Translations under genes and position numbers: made by a program
In this document: positions 37,268-49,639 of the stretch, in pieces
Layout of the letters: the number at the start of each line of letters is the position of its first letter
Numbering within the stretch: the stretch's first letter is position 1
Notes under the pieces: generated by a model
Databases searched by the model: none
The model's input: the letters and a program-made list of their open reading frames with translations, nothing else
Told to the model about the DNA's origin: nothing
From: Cherax quadricarinatus
Taxonomy: Eukaryota > Arthropoda > Malacostraca > Decapoda > Parastacidae
Assembly (NCBI RefSeq): GCF_038502225.1
Contig: NW_027195554.1
Span: 40,001 to 104,000 of the forward strand
DNA: 64,000 nt
Direction: 5' to 3'

Positions 37268-37315
37268 ATTAATGGGGAGGCGCTAAACCCGTAGGGGATA
37301 TACAGTGCCTGTTAG
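37268..37315 (-). repeat. dispersed repeat with GCGCTAAACCCGTAGG core
   Basis: GGGGAGGCGCTAAACCCGTA then GGGGATATACAG is the reverse complement of the repeat at 23420-23460. Confidence 0.65.
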
Positions 37316-37394
37316 GAAGATAATGGTTTACCATTCCTTCTGAGAGGAAAAGTAGCGGAACTGTGTGTTTTGCTAATGAAACTGTAATCTTGTT

Positions 37395-37408
37395 TGTGTG
37401 TGTGTGTG

Positions 37409-37494
<86 letters not shown>
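37395..37494. repeat. (GT)n microsatellite
   Basis: About 100 bp GT with one GC interruption. Confidence 0.98.
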
Positions 37495-37497
<3 letters not shown>

Positions 37498-38130
37498 CTT
37501 CAGCTCTGTCCGTTAAATCGAAGACTTACTATTAAATGCTCAAGTCGAAACACCGCCAGCATAACTCTCTAGCAACAATGAGATGGTCTTAAATATGTAA
37601 CCGCAAAAGAGATAAATCACTCAGAGGAGGAAGCAATAGAACCTAATACTGCAAAACCCATTCACTTGCCTCGTGACCTCGTAGTTGCTAACGACAACTG
37701 AGATTTCTCATCAGTCCAGACTATGGTCGCCCCCTTCCACCCCCGCTGTGTCTATTTGTGTGTCGTTAATAAACCTATTTCTTTATGGTGCTCCTCCAGA
37801 GCAAACTTCTCCGTCGCATTATTTTTCTCGATTCACTCGATAGAGTGGAGGAAAAACCTCGTCCCTGTTTCTTTCTCATCCTTAGAGAATTATTGGAGAT
37901 TGAAACCGATAGAGAAAGTGAGAACACTGAAGCCGATAGAAAAGTTGTGAACATGAAACCATTAGGAAAGACGAGTAAATTGAAACTGACACAGAAGATA
38001 ATTACAAGTGACCAGAACGCAGTTCAACACTACATCAAATTTCTCCATCTCGAGACTAACGCTGTAAAAGAAGATTGGATTTTTTCCCTCCGTCCTACTT
38101 TGATTCCCGGCCGTGGTTATCAGCTCAGGG
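37495..38130. other. no gene recognised
   Basis: A 118-codon plus-strand frame (37785-38141) contains a short internal repeat of the IETDRE / TEADRK / KPLGK type, encoded by ATTGAAACCGATAGAGAAAG-like units. It is probably a degenerate tandem repeat rather than a gene. Confidence 0.35.
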
Positions 38131-38144
38131 AGAATGTGTAGGGT

Positions 38145-38295
38145 GTTGAAAGAGTGCGGTGTGTTGAAGTGTTGTCGAGCGTGGAAGAAGTACGTATTGT
38201 GTGGGGATGGTGTCGAGTGTAAGAAGTGTTGCGTGTGGGAGTGGTGTCGAGTGTGGGAGAAGTACTTAGTGTGTGTTGAAGTGGTGTGAAGCATG
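38145..38295. repeat. degenerate minisatellite, GTGTTGAAGTGGTGTCGAGY-type
   Basis: About six irregular copies of words such as GTGTCGAGTGTGGGAGAAGT and GTGTTGAAGTG. Unit length varies from about 20 to 45 bp. Confidence 0.6.
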
Positions 38296-38589
38296 AAAGG
38301 AGTAATGTGGGTGTATGGGAGTAGATTTAAGAATGAGGCTCATAGGATCTCCATTAATACCACAAGACAGATAGATCACACAATCTCACTAAAACAGTCA
38401 GAGTACAAAGATCATAGTCAGACAGACCACCAGCACCCAGACCCCGCAGTCACACCTACGTACCTGACGTGCCCGGGCGCAAAACCCGAACGAGTAATGC
38501 TTGGCGAAGTGCTACCATTAGTGTTGATGCCTTCCTCGAAGGATACCAAGTGTCACCAAATGGTTCGAATTCTTCTGCTCATTAGTAAT

Positions 38590-39863
<1,274 letters not shown>

Positions 39864-40129
39864 TATCCCCTCCTTCGATTGCTCCAGATAATAATAACCT
39901 GGACAACACCCAGGTACAGGTATTAATCACTGCTGCTTGAGTCAATACCTCGCCCCAATTCATTACTGCAAGACCCATTCATCTCATCAAAATGGGATCG
40001 GAGCCGATGCTTCTCTAATTAGGTATTAATTAATCTGTCGGGTAATTATACGTCTGAGTTTTTCGAAAATTAAGCGAATATTGGCTCATAAAGAAGACTC
40101 AATGAAGGAAGAATGGAACTGGAGGCAGT

Positions 40130-40480
40130 ATTGTGGTCGCAGTGTTGTGGGAGAGGTGAACTGGAGGGGGTGTTGTGGGAGAGGTAAGGTGGAGGAAGTA
40201 TTGTGGTTGGGGTATTGTTGGAGAGGTGAACTGGAGGGGGTATTGTGGAGGGGGTGTAGTGGGAGAGGTACAGTGGAGGAGGTATTGTGGTGGGGGTGTT
40301 ATGGGAGAGGTATACTGGAAGAGGTACTGTGGTGGGGATGTTGTGGAAGAGGTGAACTGGAGGGGGTATTGTAGTGAGGGTGTTGTGGGAGAGATGAACT
40401 GGAGGAGGTACGGTGGTGGGGATGTTCTGGGAGAGTTGAACTGGAAGTGGTGATGGCGGATGACTGGTGGTGGTGATGTC
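40130..40480. repeat. minisatellite, GGTGAACTGGAGGGGGTATT-type unit
   Basis: About eight imperfect units combining GTTGTGGGAGAGGTGAACTG and GAGGGGGTATTGTGGTGGGG, with unit length varying between about 21 and 45 bp. The open frames across it (Gly/Trp/Arg-rich on the plus strand, Pro/Thr/Ser-rich on the minus strand) are artefacts. Confidence 0.85.
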
Positions 40481-40499
40481 AGTACTGAGGAGAGAAACA

Positions 40500-40700
40500 T
40501 AAGGAAGACCTGAAGGGGTGTGAGAGATAATCGAGACCTGGAGGGGTGTAACAGAGAGGGGACACCTGGAGGGGTGTGACAGAGAGGGGACACCTGGAGG
40601 GGTGTGACAGAGAGGGGACACCTGGAGAGGTGTGACAGAGAGAGGACACCTGGAGAGGTGTGACAGAGAGGGGACACCTGGAGGGGTGTGAGAGATGACA
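40500..40700. repeat. 28-bp minisatellite, GGACACCTGGAGGGGTGTGA-type
   Basis: About seven tandem units of GAGAGGGGACACCTGGAGGG followed by GTGTGACA. Distinct in sequence from the neighbouring array at 40130. Confidence 0.9.
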
Positions 40701-41183
40701 GGAGGCAACACAAGCACAATGGGAACACGACGGCAACAAGCATGAAGGGTATGCACCAAGAGATGATATTTTATGACCAAATGTAGTCTCGATTCTGAGC
40801 CTGCTAGCTACGAGACTCACCACCTACACGCTGAAACACATGAATCAGGATGAGGGACTGGCGCTGAGAGCCTTGAGGAAAATAACGTAACACGAGCGGA
40901 TGATAAATAGTATTATGTGAATAGCAAATGATAATTCGAAGAACACGAAGAGAGGAGAACGTAGAAGAGAAAGAAGGAACCTGACAGAATGACCAGATAG
41001 GACTGGAAGGTAAATTATCAGAATAACGGACCTCGATATGACATTCTTCTAAAATAATAGTCAAAATCTAGTAGGTAAATTCTATTTTTAATCCATTGTG
41101 TTCATTGTTTACTGTGGTGCAACTGTTTGTCTGAGAGAGAGACTAGGAAGGAGATGGAAGGTTCTCCAGGCTGTGAGCGGAGC

Positions 41184-41187
<4 letters not shown>

Positions 41188-41243
<56 letters not shown>
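41188..41243. repeat. (GA)n microsatellite
   Basis: About 56 bp GA. Confidence 0.97.
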
Positions 41244-41253
<10 letters not shown>

Positions 41254-41589
41254 TTCAAACAATCCTAAGAATCATTCAGGGCACTTGATGGTAGAAGCTG
41301 GACCCTCTGTAACCCAACATTTCACTGGAAGGGCCTAACACAAAAGAGTGAGGTCGGCCCAGAAGTAGAGGCAAGGGATGCGAGGACAAGGATGGCTGGA
41401 GAATATACCTTAGTTTACCAAGATATGTAGAAAAACGACTCCCCTTTAAAAAGGGAGCCTTGATGAAGGCAAAGGGCTCTTGATACAAGGAGCTCGAACT
41501 GCTCTTACGTTGGGTCAGACCTTCTAATCTCCTATTCTTCCAGGAAGTGTACGATTCCTATAGAATTGGAGGGTCATCTGAACTGTGAT

Positions 41590-41705
41590 ATCGGCGCCCT
41601 TCTGGCAAGACAGTGATTAAATGAGTGACACTGAAAGCGTTTTCTTCTTTCTTGGGTCACCCTACCTCAGTGGGAGATGGCCGGAACGTTAATAATAACA
41701 ACAGA
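41590..41705 (+). mobile_element. RTE 3' UTR fragment
   Basis: GCGCCCTTCTGGCAAGACAG, TGATTAAATGAGTGACACTG, CTTGGGTCACCCTACCTCAG and GGGAGATGGCCGGAACG match in order the RTE 3' UTR at 61407-61495. It ends in TAATAATAACAACA, like the TAATAATAAAAA tail of the intact copy. Severely 5'-truncated insertion. Confidence 0.75.
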
Positions 41706-42388
41706 ACACAAATTAACACAACCACTATCGTAGTGTGGTCAAAATTTTCAATTAATGAGTGTAATAATTTAATTGCAGTGATAAGACTCGAACCAACTGT
41801 CTAGAGATCTTAAGTGTGGGTTTGTTATTGAGAATAACATAGACAAAAAATAGCTTTGTGGTGCGTGAACTGTGGCGTGTTATTATGAAGCTAAACCTTC
41901 TCAAGCTGGGCCAGATAAGTAGCTGCAGCACCAGGGGGTAATTCTCCTCATATCTCAGCCTAATTGTAAGTAATTATGCCGTAAAGTCTCTCTCAATTAC
42001 CCTACTTTGTATATTCACGAGTGCTAAATATAGCCTCTTGGTGCCATTACTTTTCAATGAGTTAGATGTCGGTGGCAGCGATGGGGCGTTCCGGGCATCC
42101 TGCCCGCTGCTCTTTGTCTGAAGGAGAGTAGGGCTGTTCTCGGGGCATCCAGGGTAGGGAAGCGTTGTTATTAGGGTTTCAAGAGTAGGGCAGTTCAGCA
42201 ATCAGGGCATCCAGGGTAGGGAAGGTCCGTGGATAAAGATGCAGTTCAAGACATTTATTAAAGAAGAATATCATCACGAGCTGCTGCTTCAGTCGACGGT
42301 GTATGTGCTTTTTTTAGTTATATATTGTCGGTATCGCTATATTTTTTCACTGAAAAGCAGTAGGTTTGCTACCTAGGCGCTCGCGCGG

Positions 42389-42390
<2 letters not shown>

Positions 42391-42423
<33 letters not shown>
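42391..42423. repeat. (CA)n microsatellite with CG-rich flanks
   Basis: GCTCGCGCGGGCACACACAC... followed by TACGCGCGCGCGCGTATA, a short alternating purine-pyrimidine block of about 60 bp. Confidence 0.9.
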
Positions 42424-42424
<1 letters not shown>

Positions 42425-42675
42425 GCGCGCGCGCGTATAAATATATATATGAATATCAAAAGAGAAGGCCGGGCCCTAGCACCAAGGTCAAGTTCAAGAC
42501 CTGGTATTGATGCTCGGTCAGGACTGGGACCTGTAAACTTGAGAGACCTGAGAGAACTGAGACGGTCTGAGACCTCTCACCGTCCACAGGGATGAGCTGG
42601 GAGAAGTCTCTTAAAGCAGAGTCTCCATTAGCGGTGGTGTGTTGTTAATCAGATCTCCCGACGTTGGTCTTTCTC

Positions 42676-42768
<93 letters not shown>
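42676..42768. repeat. (CT)n microsatellite
   Basis: About 93 bp CT. Confidence 0.98.
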
Positions 42769-42773
<5 letters not shown>

Positions 42774-42849
42774 AAACTTCTACCTAGACAGCAACGAAAT
42801 TAACACTTCATCAGCTCCCTCTCGACCACAAAAATCCTTTGGCAACACA

Positions 42850-43250
42850 CACTAGAGGGAAAGAGAGGGGAGACAGGAGGAAAACACAGTGAAAGGATGG
42901 AAGGACAACAGCAGGAATGAAAAGGAAGAAAGAAGGAAGATTGAAAAGGAGGAGGGGAAGGTAAATAGGAAAGGGGGAAAACAAAGGGAGGATGAAAGCA
43001 AGAGAGGTATAGGTGAAGAAATATATGGACAAAGAGTAGTGTGAAAAAGAAAAGAAAGCAGAAATAGAGATAAAAGAGACGAACAGAAATAAAAGATTCA
43101 AATATAGGGAAAATGAGATAAATGGAAGGACAGGGGAGAAATAAAGAAAATGGATTACTAGAAAGAAAGGAGAATATATGAAGCGGGACAACTAAACCGA
43201 TAAAAAAAGGGATAATTTGGGGAAAGAGAATAAAAAAGCAAATATATCTA
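42850..43250. repeat. purine-rich low-complexity tract
   Basis: About 400 bp dominated by GGAAGAAAG, AGGAGGGGAAGG and GAAAAGAAAG on the plus strand. The Phe/Leu/Ser-rich minus-strand open frames are composition artefacts. Confidence 0.75.
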
Positions 43251-43339
43251 ACCAATTTATGTGTTAAAATATACAATGTATATATGTGTATATATGTATA
43301 TGCTCTCACACCTCATGCACTGTACCACTTCATCCACTG

Positions 43340-43440
43340 AACCATACGGTTCAGTGGATAAGGGCGCCACGTGTTTTCGCCCACCATGAGGAAGGCCAAA
43401 GCAGCATGGGTTCGAGTCCTTGGCTAGTGCAGTGTTGTTA
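43340..43440 (+). mobile_element. tRNA-derived SINE with A-rich tail
   Basis: GGTTCAGTGGATAAGGGCGCC (A-box-like), then CATGGGTTCGAGTCCTTGG (B-box GGTTCGAGTCC) and GCTAGTGCAGTGTTGTTA, followed by an A14 run and then (TA)n. The spacing between the boxes is longer than in a tRNA gene and no cloverleaf closes, so it is a SINE rather than a tRNA gene. It matches the fragment at 29000-29097. Confidence 0.7.
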
Positions 43441-43453
43441 AAAAAAAAAAAAA

Positions 43454-43948
<495 letters not shown>

Positions 43949-44048
43949 ATATACATATATATAATATATATAATATATATATAATATATATAATATATAT
44001 ATAATATATATATAATATATATATATAATATATATTTTTTAAGAAAAA
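43949..44048. repeat. ATATATAAT-type tandem repeat
   Basis: About ten imperfect copies of ATATATAATAT-like units, ending in a T-run/A-run at 44035-44050. Confidence 0.9.
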
Positions 44049-44049
44049 A

Positions 44050-44945
44050 ATATATAGGGAAGTACCACCTCTATAGCTGGAATGGGGACCCTCATCCTCA
44101 GAGAAGACAATAAACGTACCTCAGAGAAAACTTAAGGTTCTCCCCGGAGGTGTTTGAATATTTTCTTCTCCTACCACCCCCTATATATTTTATATTCTAT
44201 GTGAACATTTATTAATAAACAAAACACATTTACAGAAAAACATAAACATGAATACAATGGCACAATGTATCAAAGATCATGAATTTCCTCCAGCTCCTCC
44301 GAGGCTGGACGCGAGCCAAGTATGCAGCAAGCCTTTCCCCTCTGGATGGCCACGCTGAGGCGCTGGAACATGAAAGTGGCTGCCCTTGGGTCCCTGGTGG
44401 TGTCAATGAGTCTGGAACCCAATTCTTTAAGGAAACGTGTGGCATTTTTTCCCCATGATCCCAAGGTCTCTGATCCCACTGGGACAAATTGATACTGTTG
44501 GCTAATGTCCCTGTACTTGCTGATCTTGTACTCCTCCCTGTGGTCAGCAGCTCCTCCCTGTCGCCCCACACTGTGATGGATATAGGTGTCAGCCAGTGTG
44601 GACACACAGGTATAGTCCCATGCTAAGAGCTTGCCATTCTTCCAAGGATAGATGGTGATCCCGTCGGGGCGGTTTGCTGGGTTGTGGGTATTGTTGGCTG
44701 CTAGTGATCGGGGCTCCCTCTCGGCAGGGCATCCAGCTGTAGCAAGGGTTCTCTTAATGATGTCGTTGACCTCATTGTGTCTTGCATGCCAGCCCTTGGT
44801 TTTGGAACAGTTAAGACCATGTAGACCGTATTGGTCTGCTTGCACTTCGCCGCAAATACACATATATTCTGTGTTAATTGGGGCAGCAAGGCGCAGAGCC
44901 ACTGCAATACGGAGGGTCTTAGGGTCGAGTCGCGTTCCCATTGCC

Positions 44946-44948
<3 letters not shown>
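44050..44948 (-). mobile_element. 3' end of a REL-endonuclease-type LINE, copy 1
   Basis: Minus-strand element from a 5' truncation at the (TA)n tract (44949) to its 3' UTR. The UTR landmarks GGGAAGTACCACCTCTATAG (44056), GACCCTCATCCTCAGAGAAG and AGGTGTTTGAATATTTTCTT recur in reverse complement at 62280-62390. Coding part at 44270-44948. Confidence 0.75.
44270..44948 (-). pseudogene. C-terminal zinc-knuckle and endonuclease-like domain of a LINE
   Basis: Open frame of about 226 codons from the truncation to a stop at 44270. It contains a CxC...HxxxC knuckle (CICGEVQADQYGLHGLNC), then HARHNEVNDIIKRTLATAG, and RPDGITIYPWKNGKLLAWDY with TC following. The latter is an RPD...D-T arrangement compatible with a restriction-like endonuclease of R2/R4/Dong-type LINEs. 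VGSETLGSWGKNATRFLKEL and RLSVAIQRGKACCILGS end it. The RT is absent. The frame reads on into the (TA)n tract, which is not part of the protein. Family assignment is from domain order only; the R4/Dong placement is inference. Confidence 0.65.

Positions 44949-45014
<66 letters not shown>
44949..45014. repeat. (TA)n microsatellite
   Basis: About 66 bp TA at the truncated 5' side of the LINE end. Confidence 0.98.
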
Positions 45015-45018
<4 letters not shown>

Positions 45019-45044
45019 TATGTGTATGTTTGTGTATACAGTAC

Positions 45045-45240
45045 ACACACAAAACTCCTGCCGTCTCTCACAGAGACAGGGTGACCGGACAGAGAAGAAC
45101 TCACTTTCACTGTCACTCATTCATTCCCTCTCGTGTCAGAAGGGCGTCCACCTCACAGTTCAGATGACCCTCCGAACTGCAACACTCCAGACCCTCCATC
45201 AGACAGCAGGCACTTCACTTCCCACCCATTGATACCCTTG
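45045..45240 (-). mobile_element. diverged RTE-like 3' UTR fragment
   Basis: Reads CTCGTGTCAGAAGGGCGTCC, GAACTGCAACACTCCAGACC and CAGGCACTTCACTTCCCACC, parallel to the minus-strand RTE copy (CTTGCCAGAGGGGTGC, AAACTGCAATATTAACACCC, CAGACACTGTACTTCCCATC at 25510-25595). Substantially diverged; it may belong to a sister family. Confidence 0.5.
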
Positions 45241-46035
45241 CAGTATCCAGTCTGTGTATAGCTTGTTTCAGTTATGTAATGCAGAATCAGCAACTATAAT
45301 ATGGAACATGTCAAGCCTACCTTAAGTGCCTTTTTAAATAGGTTTATGGCTACATCAAGGCGAAGAAAAAAATATTAAGTTTCATATCATTATCATAAAA
45401 GGATATCTAGTGTCAGTAATTTATTATCAAGTTAAATCAGATATAATCAAGTGACTGGAATTAGTTTTCTGCACGCTTTTCAGTACATAAACTGAACTAA
45501 AATAATATTAACATATATCTTATATCTTTACATAATTTACCATAACTTTAATCTGCCCTGTCTGGCACGTTACTTTATATATAAAGTACTTAATAGTATT
45601 ACGATAGGTAACATATGTACGTGAATAGCGTGGAATGTGACTGACAAAACTAACAAGTTCCCAAATAAGCTAACTTTGAACATTAGAGAGGCATTAAGTA
45701 CAGTGAAGTGACCAGTTCTCCAAACAGCAATAAACAGTACAAAGCAGCCGTAAGGAATACAAAACCCGATCTAACTGGGAACAGTTGCTTGTCATCCAAA
45801 AATGCCACACACTTAGTTCAGCAACTTTCAGATCCAAACTGTGACATTGTGCACATACCAGTCTGAGATTGAAGATTGAAAGATAAACTCTGGACATAGA
45901 TCCCTTGGAGTATCTCCAGATATACAGTCCTAAAATGTGTCAAAACTCACGTAACATAGTTTCACAAAGGACAAGAAGAATGCCTCATCTCCCCCCAACG
46001 AGGTCATACTCTACCAACGATGCATTTTTCCTAGA
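45241..46035. other. no gene recognised
   Basis: AT-rich unique-looking sequence with no supported feature. Confidence 0.5.
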
Positions 46036-46039
46036 AATT

Positions 46040-47050
46040 TCGAGCAGAAAACACCAGAAACGTTACTGTCACTGTGCAGTGCGCTTGTCAGACCTTGACT
46101 CAGCTATACAGATTTAGTCACCAAATTAAATAAAAGCCAAAAACAAACTGGAGAGGTTTAGTGAAGAACGATGACGCTACAAACTGGAGAGGATAAGAGA
46201 AGAACGATGACGCTACAAACTGGAGAGGATCAGAGAAGAACGATGACGCTACAAACTGGAGAGGATCAGAGAAGAACGATGACGCTACAAACTGGAGAGG
46301 ATAAGAGAAGAACGATGACGCTACAAACTGGAGAGGATAAGAGAAGAACGATGACGCTACAAACTGGAGAGGATAAGAGAAGAACGATGACGCTACAAAC
46401 TGGAGAGGATAAGAGAAGAACGATGATGCTACAAACTGGAGAGGATAAGAGAAGAACGATGACGCTACAAACTGGAGAGGATCAGAGAAGAACGATGACG
46501 CTACAAACTGGAGAGGATAAGAGAAGAACGATGACGCTACAAACTAGAGAGGATCAGAGAAGAACGATGACGCTACAAACTGGAGAGGATAAGAGAAGAA
46601 CGATGACGCTACAAACTAGAGAGGATCAGAGAAGAACGATGACGCTACAAACTGGAGAGGATCAGAGAAGAACGATGACGCTACAAACTGGAGAGGATCA
46701 GAGATGAACGATGACGCTACAACTTTCATTAAAACATAAACAGCATGAAGAGAGACTCAAGGAATTTATTCAATTCTTTTCTATAGACAACTGAAACTTA
46801 TGAGATCACACTGAAACCATTAATCCAAGATGCTATAAACAATGTGTTTCAATGTATCGATGCTTGAAGTACGCGGAGATCTAATGAATATGAATACAAT
46901 GATCGGAAACAAATGAAACGAGACAAAAAATAAAAAAAAATAAAAAGGCTTGGAGTAATAAACAACGACTTCAGGTTTACGAAATAATGTTTATCAGGAA
47001 GCAACTGAGCCAAATGTATGCTTGAATTTAAAGTAAGATATTTTGAGTGT
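46040..47050 (+). pseudogene. Jockey-group LINE C-terminal region disrupted by a minisatellite
   Basis: Before the array, TLLSLCSALVRP...LDSAIQ and LVTKLNKSQKQTGE resemble the SLVRPxLEYAxxxWSP block of Jockey-group RT C-termini (46060-46150). KLERIREER is encoded by each array unit and resembles the KLExIQRR block. After the array, LSLKHKQHEERLKEFIQFFS (46720-46780) resembles the L-YEERLKxL block. The order is right for a LINE C-terminus with the KLERIREER segment expanded in tandem. Stops are frequent. This reading is by eye, so confidence is moderate. Confidence 0.45.
46170..46720. repeat. 36-bp minisatellite
   Basis: About 15 near-identical copies of GATGACGCTACAAACTGGAG then AGGATAAGAGAAGAAC. 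Variation is almost limited to GGATAAG/GGATCAG, one GATGATG and two ACTAGAG units, so homogenisation is recent. Because 36 is a multiple of three, frame 1 gives a 178-codon repetitive frame (12-residue unit) that is not evidence of a gene. Confidence 0.97.
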
Positions 47051-47129
47051 AAACACTAGAAACAATATTGAAACTATCATTTTTATCAGAGTGTATCTTT
47101 AAAATGTTGCCAGGTTTTCCCTCTGTTAC

Positions 47130-47360
47130 TTAAAATACGATGATAGACTGGAGGGGGTACAGAGAGGAGTAAATTAGCTTGTATAGTCACTCAGAAACAA
47201 ACCATATGAAGAATGACTCAAAGCATTATAATGCTCTCCTAAAGAAACGATGACTGCAAAAAACCCATTCAAGCCTTTTAGATGCTGAGCTGGTTAAATA
47301 TACTCAAACAGGAAAAATTGTTCGAAATGCAAGGAAAGTCAATAACTCGAATTAAGGCTT
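47130..47360 (+). pseudogene. Jockey-group LINE C-terminal fragment
   Basis: DRLEGVQRGVN-LV then SLRNKPYEE-LKAL (47145-47230) matches the LExVQRRxTKLVxSLRNxxYEERLKxL block of Jockey-group LINEs, interrupted by two stops. ELVKYTQTGKIVRNARKVNN follows near 47290. Confidence 0.5.
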
Positions 47361-47544
47361 CGATGTAATAAAGCTTAAAGTTTAAAGCATAAATTAGGAG
47401 TTAAACATTCTTTATGAGTCGGGAGTATTTGTTCCTGCAGCAAGCAATGGCAGAATTTAGGAATTTATTTTGCCTCTGCAAAACGAAAAAGATTTTGGCG
47501 TTGTGTTTGAATACTTTTAGTGGTAGTCGTTGTTGGATGATCTG

Positions 47545-47612
47545 TACTCACCTGGCAGTGTTTGTGGGTGTCGATCCTCAGCTCCTGGTCCTGCCTTTCC
47601 ATGACTCACGAA
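47545..47612 (-). mobile_element. SINE-like dispersed repeat fragment
   Basis: TACTCACCTGGCAGTGTTTG, GGGTGTCGATCCTCAGCTCC and TGGTCCTGCC resemble the scrap at 18299-18345. The reverse complement contains a GAGGATCGACAC B-box-like word. Confidence 0.5.
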
Positions 47613-47967
47613 CAATTACTCAAATTTCCTAGCTATGTTATTTCTATCAAACATACTCCTAATATTGTGTACGTGATCTGCCTTTGTCAAGATCATTCTT
47701 CTTCACTACTAAGACATGACCAAATACTTCCTTACGTTTCTGTGACTCGTTTGCCACTTGAAATTTCCATATATGCTCCCTTTGTCTCGAGTTAAATGCT
47801 CTGTGCTGACTTCGCGAGGCAGAAGAGACGGGACGTAATGTTGCTGAGTATTACTCTCTTCTTACAGGAATCTGTGGCCGCTGCTCTCTGACAGGACAAC
47901 TCACCTTCCAATTATCGGCTCTGATAGGACAACTGACCTTCTAATTACAGGCTCTCTGATGGGTAAG

Positions 47968-48241
47968 ACATGTTAAACATTTCGCCAACCAGTGGCTTAA
48001 TCAGTTCAATACAAAGACTGCATACGGAGGACAGTGGAAGACTGTTTCAGAGTCAAGACTAAGGTACTGAACACTTCTTCAAGGCTGAGAGACTGATTAC
48101 CTCATCTTCCACCTTCTTCAAGGTTGAGGGACTGATGACCTCATCTTCCACTGTCTTCCATATATAATCTGTGTATTGAACTGCAAAGGCCAAAAAGATA
48201 CCCTGGCGTTGCACATGAGTCTAATTCATCAACTTATCAAT
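47968..48241. mobile_element. PLE family 3 tail palindrome, body-less
   Basis: Left arm (minus): ACATTTCGCCAACCAGTGGC then TTAATCAGTTCAATACA; its reverse complement has CTGATTAAGCCAC...GGCGAAATG, a near match to the CTGATGA/GAAAC core. Right arm (plus): TTGAGGGACTGATGACCTCA, TCTTCCACTGTCTTCC, then GTTGCACATGAGTCTAATTC. ACTGATTACCTCATCTTCCA and ACTGATGACCTCATCTTCCA (48090 and 48130) are a local 40-bp duplication. Confidence 0.65.
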
Positions 48242-48767
48242 ATTGAATACTAATAATGTAATTCTTGTCTAACACAGCAGTATCATCAAATGTTGGGACA
48301 GAGGATATCTTCTACAACCAATTTGCTAAATTATGTCTAAATCTTGGTCATGACCTACTTCCAATAGTGGGTCCTGCCCTCCTATGACGATGTCCTTAAC
48401 TGCTGTAACTCATCTCACTCCAGTACGTAATGGTCCATCTTCCTGCTACTGCTTCTGTTTCATCAAAACTGAGGTACAAAACACCTTAAATGCTGAAGGT
48501 TTTAATTTGTTCTTGAGCAGATAAGTTTTCCCCACTTGTTGCCCACAAACGACTGGCTGTCAGCTAACTCCTCAGAGGGAATGTTAGTTATAAAAAGATA
48601 AAATTCGCTTAAGTATGTGTAACCTGGCAGTAATGACTTAAACCAGACGTATTTAACTATTTTATATATTAATTTCTCCTTGAGCTAATTATTATAATTA
48701 CCCCGAGGGAAGAGTATCCCCATACAGATACCACTGAGTCAAACATTCTGGTAAACATAAAATTAAT

Positions 48768-48845
48768 GGGTTTATAGCAACACACTCGATGGGTTTATGG
48801 CAACACTTGTTGGGTTTATTGCAACACAATTAACGGGTTTATGGC
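48768..48845. repeat. short minisatellite, GGGTTTATGGCAACAC-type
   Basis: Four imperfect copies of a 20-25 bp unit (GGGTTTATAGCAACACACTC, GGGTTTATGGCAACACTTGT, GGGTTTATTGCAACACAATT, GGGTTTATGGCAAAA) immediately left of the PLE hairpin. Confidence 0.85.
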
Positions 48846-48857
48846 AAAAAAAAATTA

Positions 48858-49049
48858 TAATACCGTGACTGGAACAATACACAAATAACCCGCACATATA
48901 AGAGAGGAGCTTACGATGACGTTTCGGTCCGACTTGGACCATTTACAAAGTCACATTGTGACTTTGTGAGTGTGACTTTGTAAATGGTCCAAGTCGGACC
49001 GAAACGTCGTCGTAAGCTCCTCTCCTCTACGTGCGGGCTATTTGTATAC
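48858..49049. mobile_element. PLE family 2 tail palindrome, body-less hairpin
   Basis: About 90-bp arms: AATACCGTGACTGGAACAAT, CAAATAACCCGCACATATAA, GCTTACGATGACGTTTCGG, ACTTGGACCATTTACAAAGT and CACA on the left. Their reverse complement follows on the right (GTGACTTTGTAAATGGTCC, AAGTCGGACCGAAACGTC, GTAAGCTCCTCTCC, GTGCGGGCTATTTGTATA). Both ends are the 3' end of the PLE at 31203-31279; nothing of the body remains. The centre has GTGACTTTGTGAGTGTGACT. Confidence 0.9.
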
Positions 49050-49359
49050 TAAGCATAAATACATATATATGTACAGGCATAAATATAAATTATATGCATT
49101 AGGTATAAATGTATATAATATACACTAGACAAATATAAATAATGTACACTGGGCATAAATATTAACATACGCTAGGCATAAATACTAATAATATACACTT
49201 GGCATTAGTGTAAATATTCTGATGACTTTATAAATGAACTCTAAGAATTTGATGTCCGTTATTGTAATAATAATTGACAGTGTTCTAAAATAAAAACTAT
49301 ATAAATGAAAAATCAGAATGCAGAAAGAAATTACAAATATATATAACCATGAACAAAGG

Positions 49360-49362
<3 letters not shown>
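49050..49362. repeat. AT-rich degenerate repeat, GGCATAAATA-type
   Basis: GGCATAAATATAAATTATAT, GGTATAAATGTATATAATAT, GGGCATAAATATTAACATAC and GGCATAAATACTAATAATAT form four loose copies of a 30-35 bp unit up to about 49205. The rest has no feature. Confidence 0.6.

Positions 49363-49425
<63 letters not shown>
49363..49425. repeat. (TA)n microsatellite
   Basis: About 63 bp TA. Confidence 0.98.
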
Positions 49426-49429
<4 letters not shown>

Positions 49430-49639
49430 CCAAAAAAACAGCAGGTTATTTTAATCTTCATTTCGGAGATTAACGTAATCATGACTGATGGCGTATAGTG
49501 ACACTTGTATTGTGGGCTCTTGTAACTTCAGTTCAACGACAAAGGTGGAGCTTGGTTCACTGCCATGAATATACTGCTCATTACTGTGCCGCCTACTCGA
49601 GATGTCAGAGTTCCTCCCTGGCCAGGGTTAGTGCGCTCC

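Noticed and set aside
40070..40780. Pro/Ser/Thr-rich minus-strand frames of 114-236 codons
   Set aside because: Three overlapping frames are open at once across two minisatellites, which points to composition rather than coding.
43340..43440. Possible tRNA gene
   Set aside because: A- and B-box-like words exist but spacing is too long and no cloverleaf closes; the A-rich tail and second copy at 29000 indicate a SINE.
46171..46707. 178-codon repetitive protein MTLQTGEDKRRT
   Set aside because: It is the translation of the 36-bp minisatellite; no start context, signal or non-repetitive domain supports a gene.
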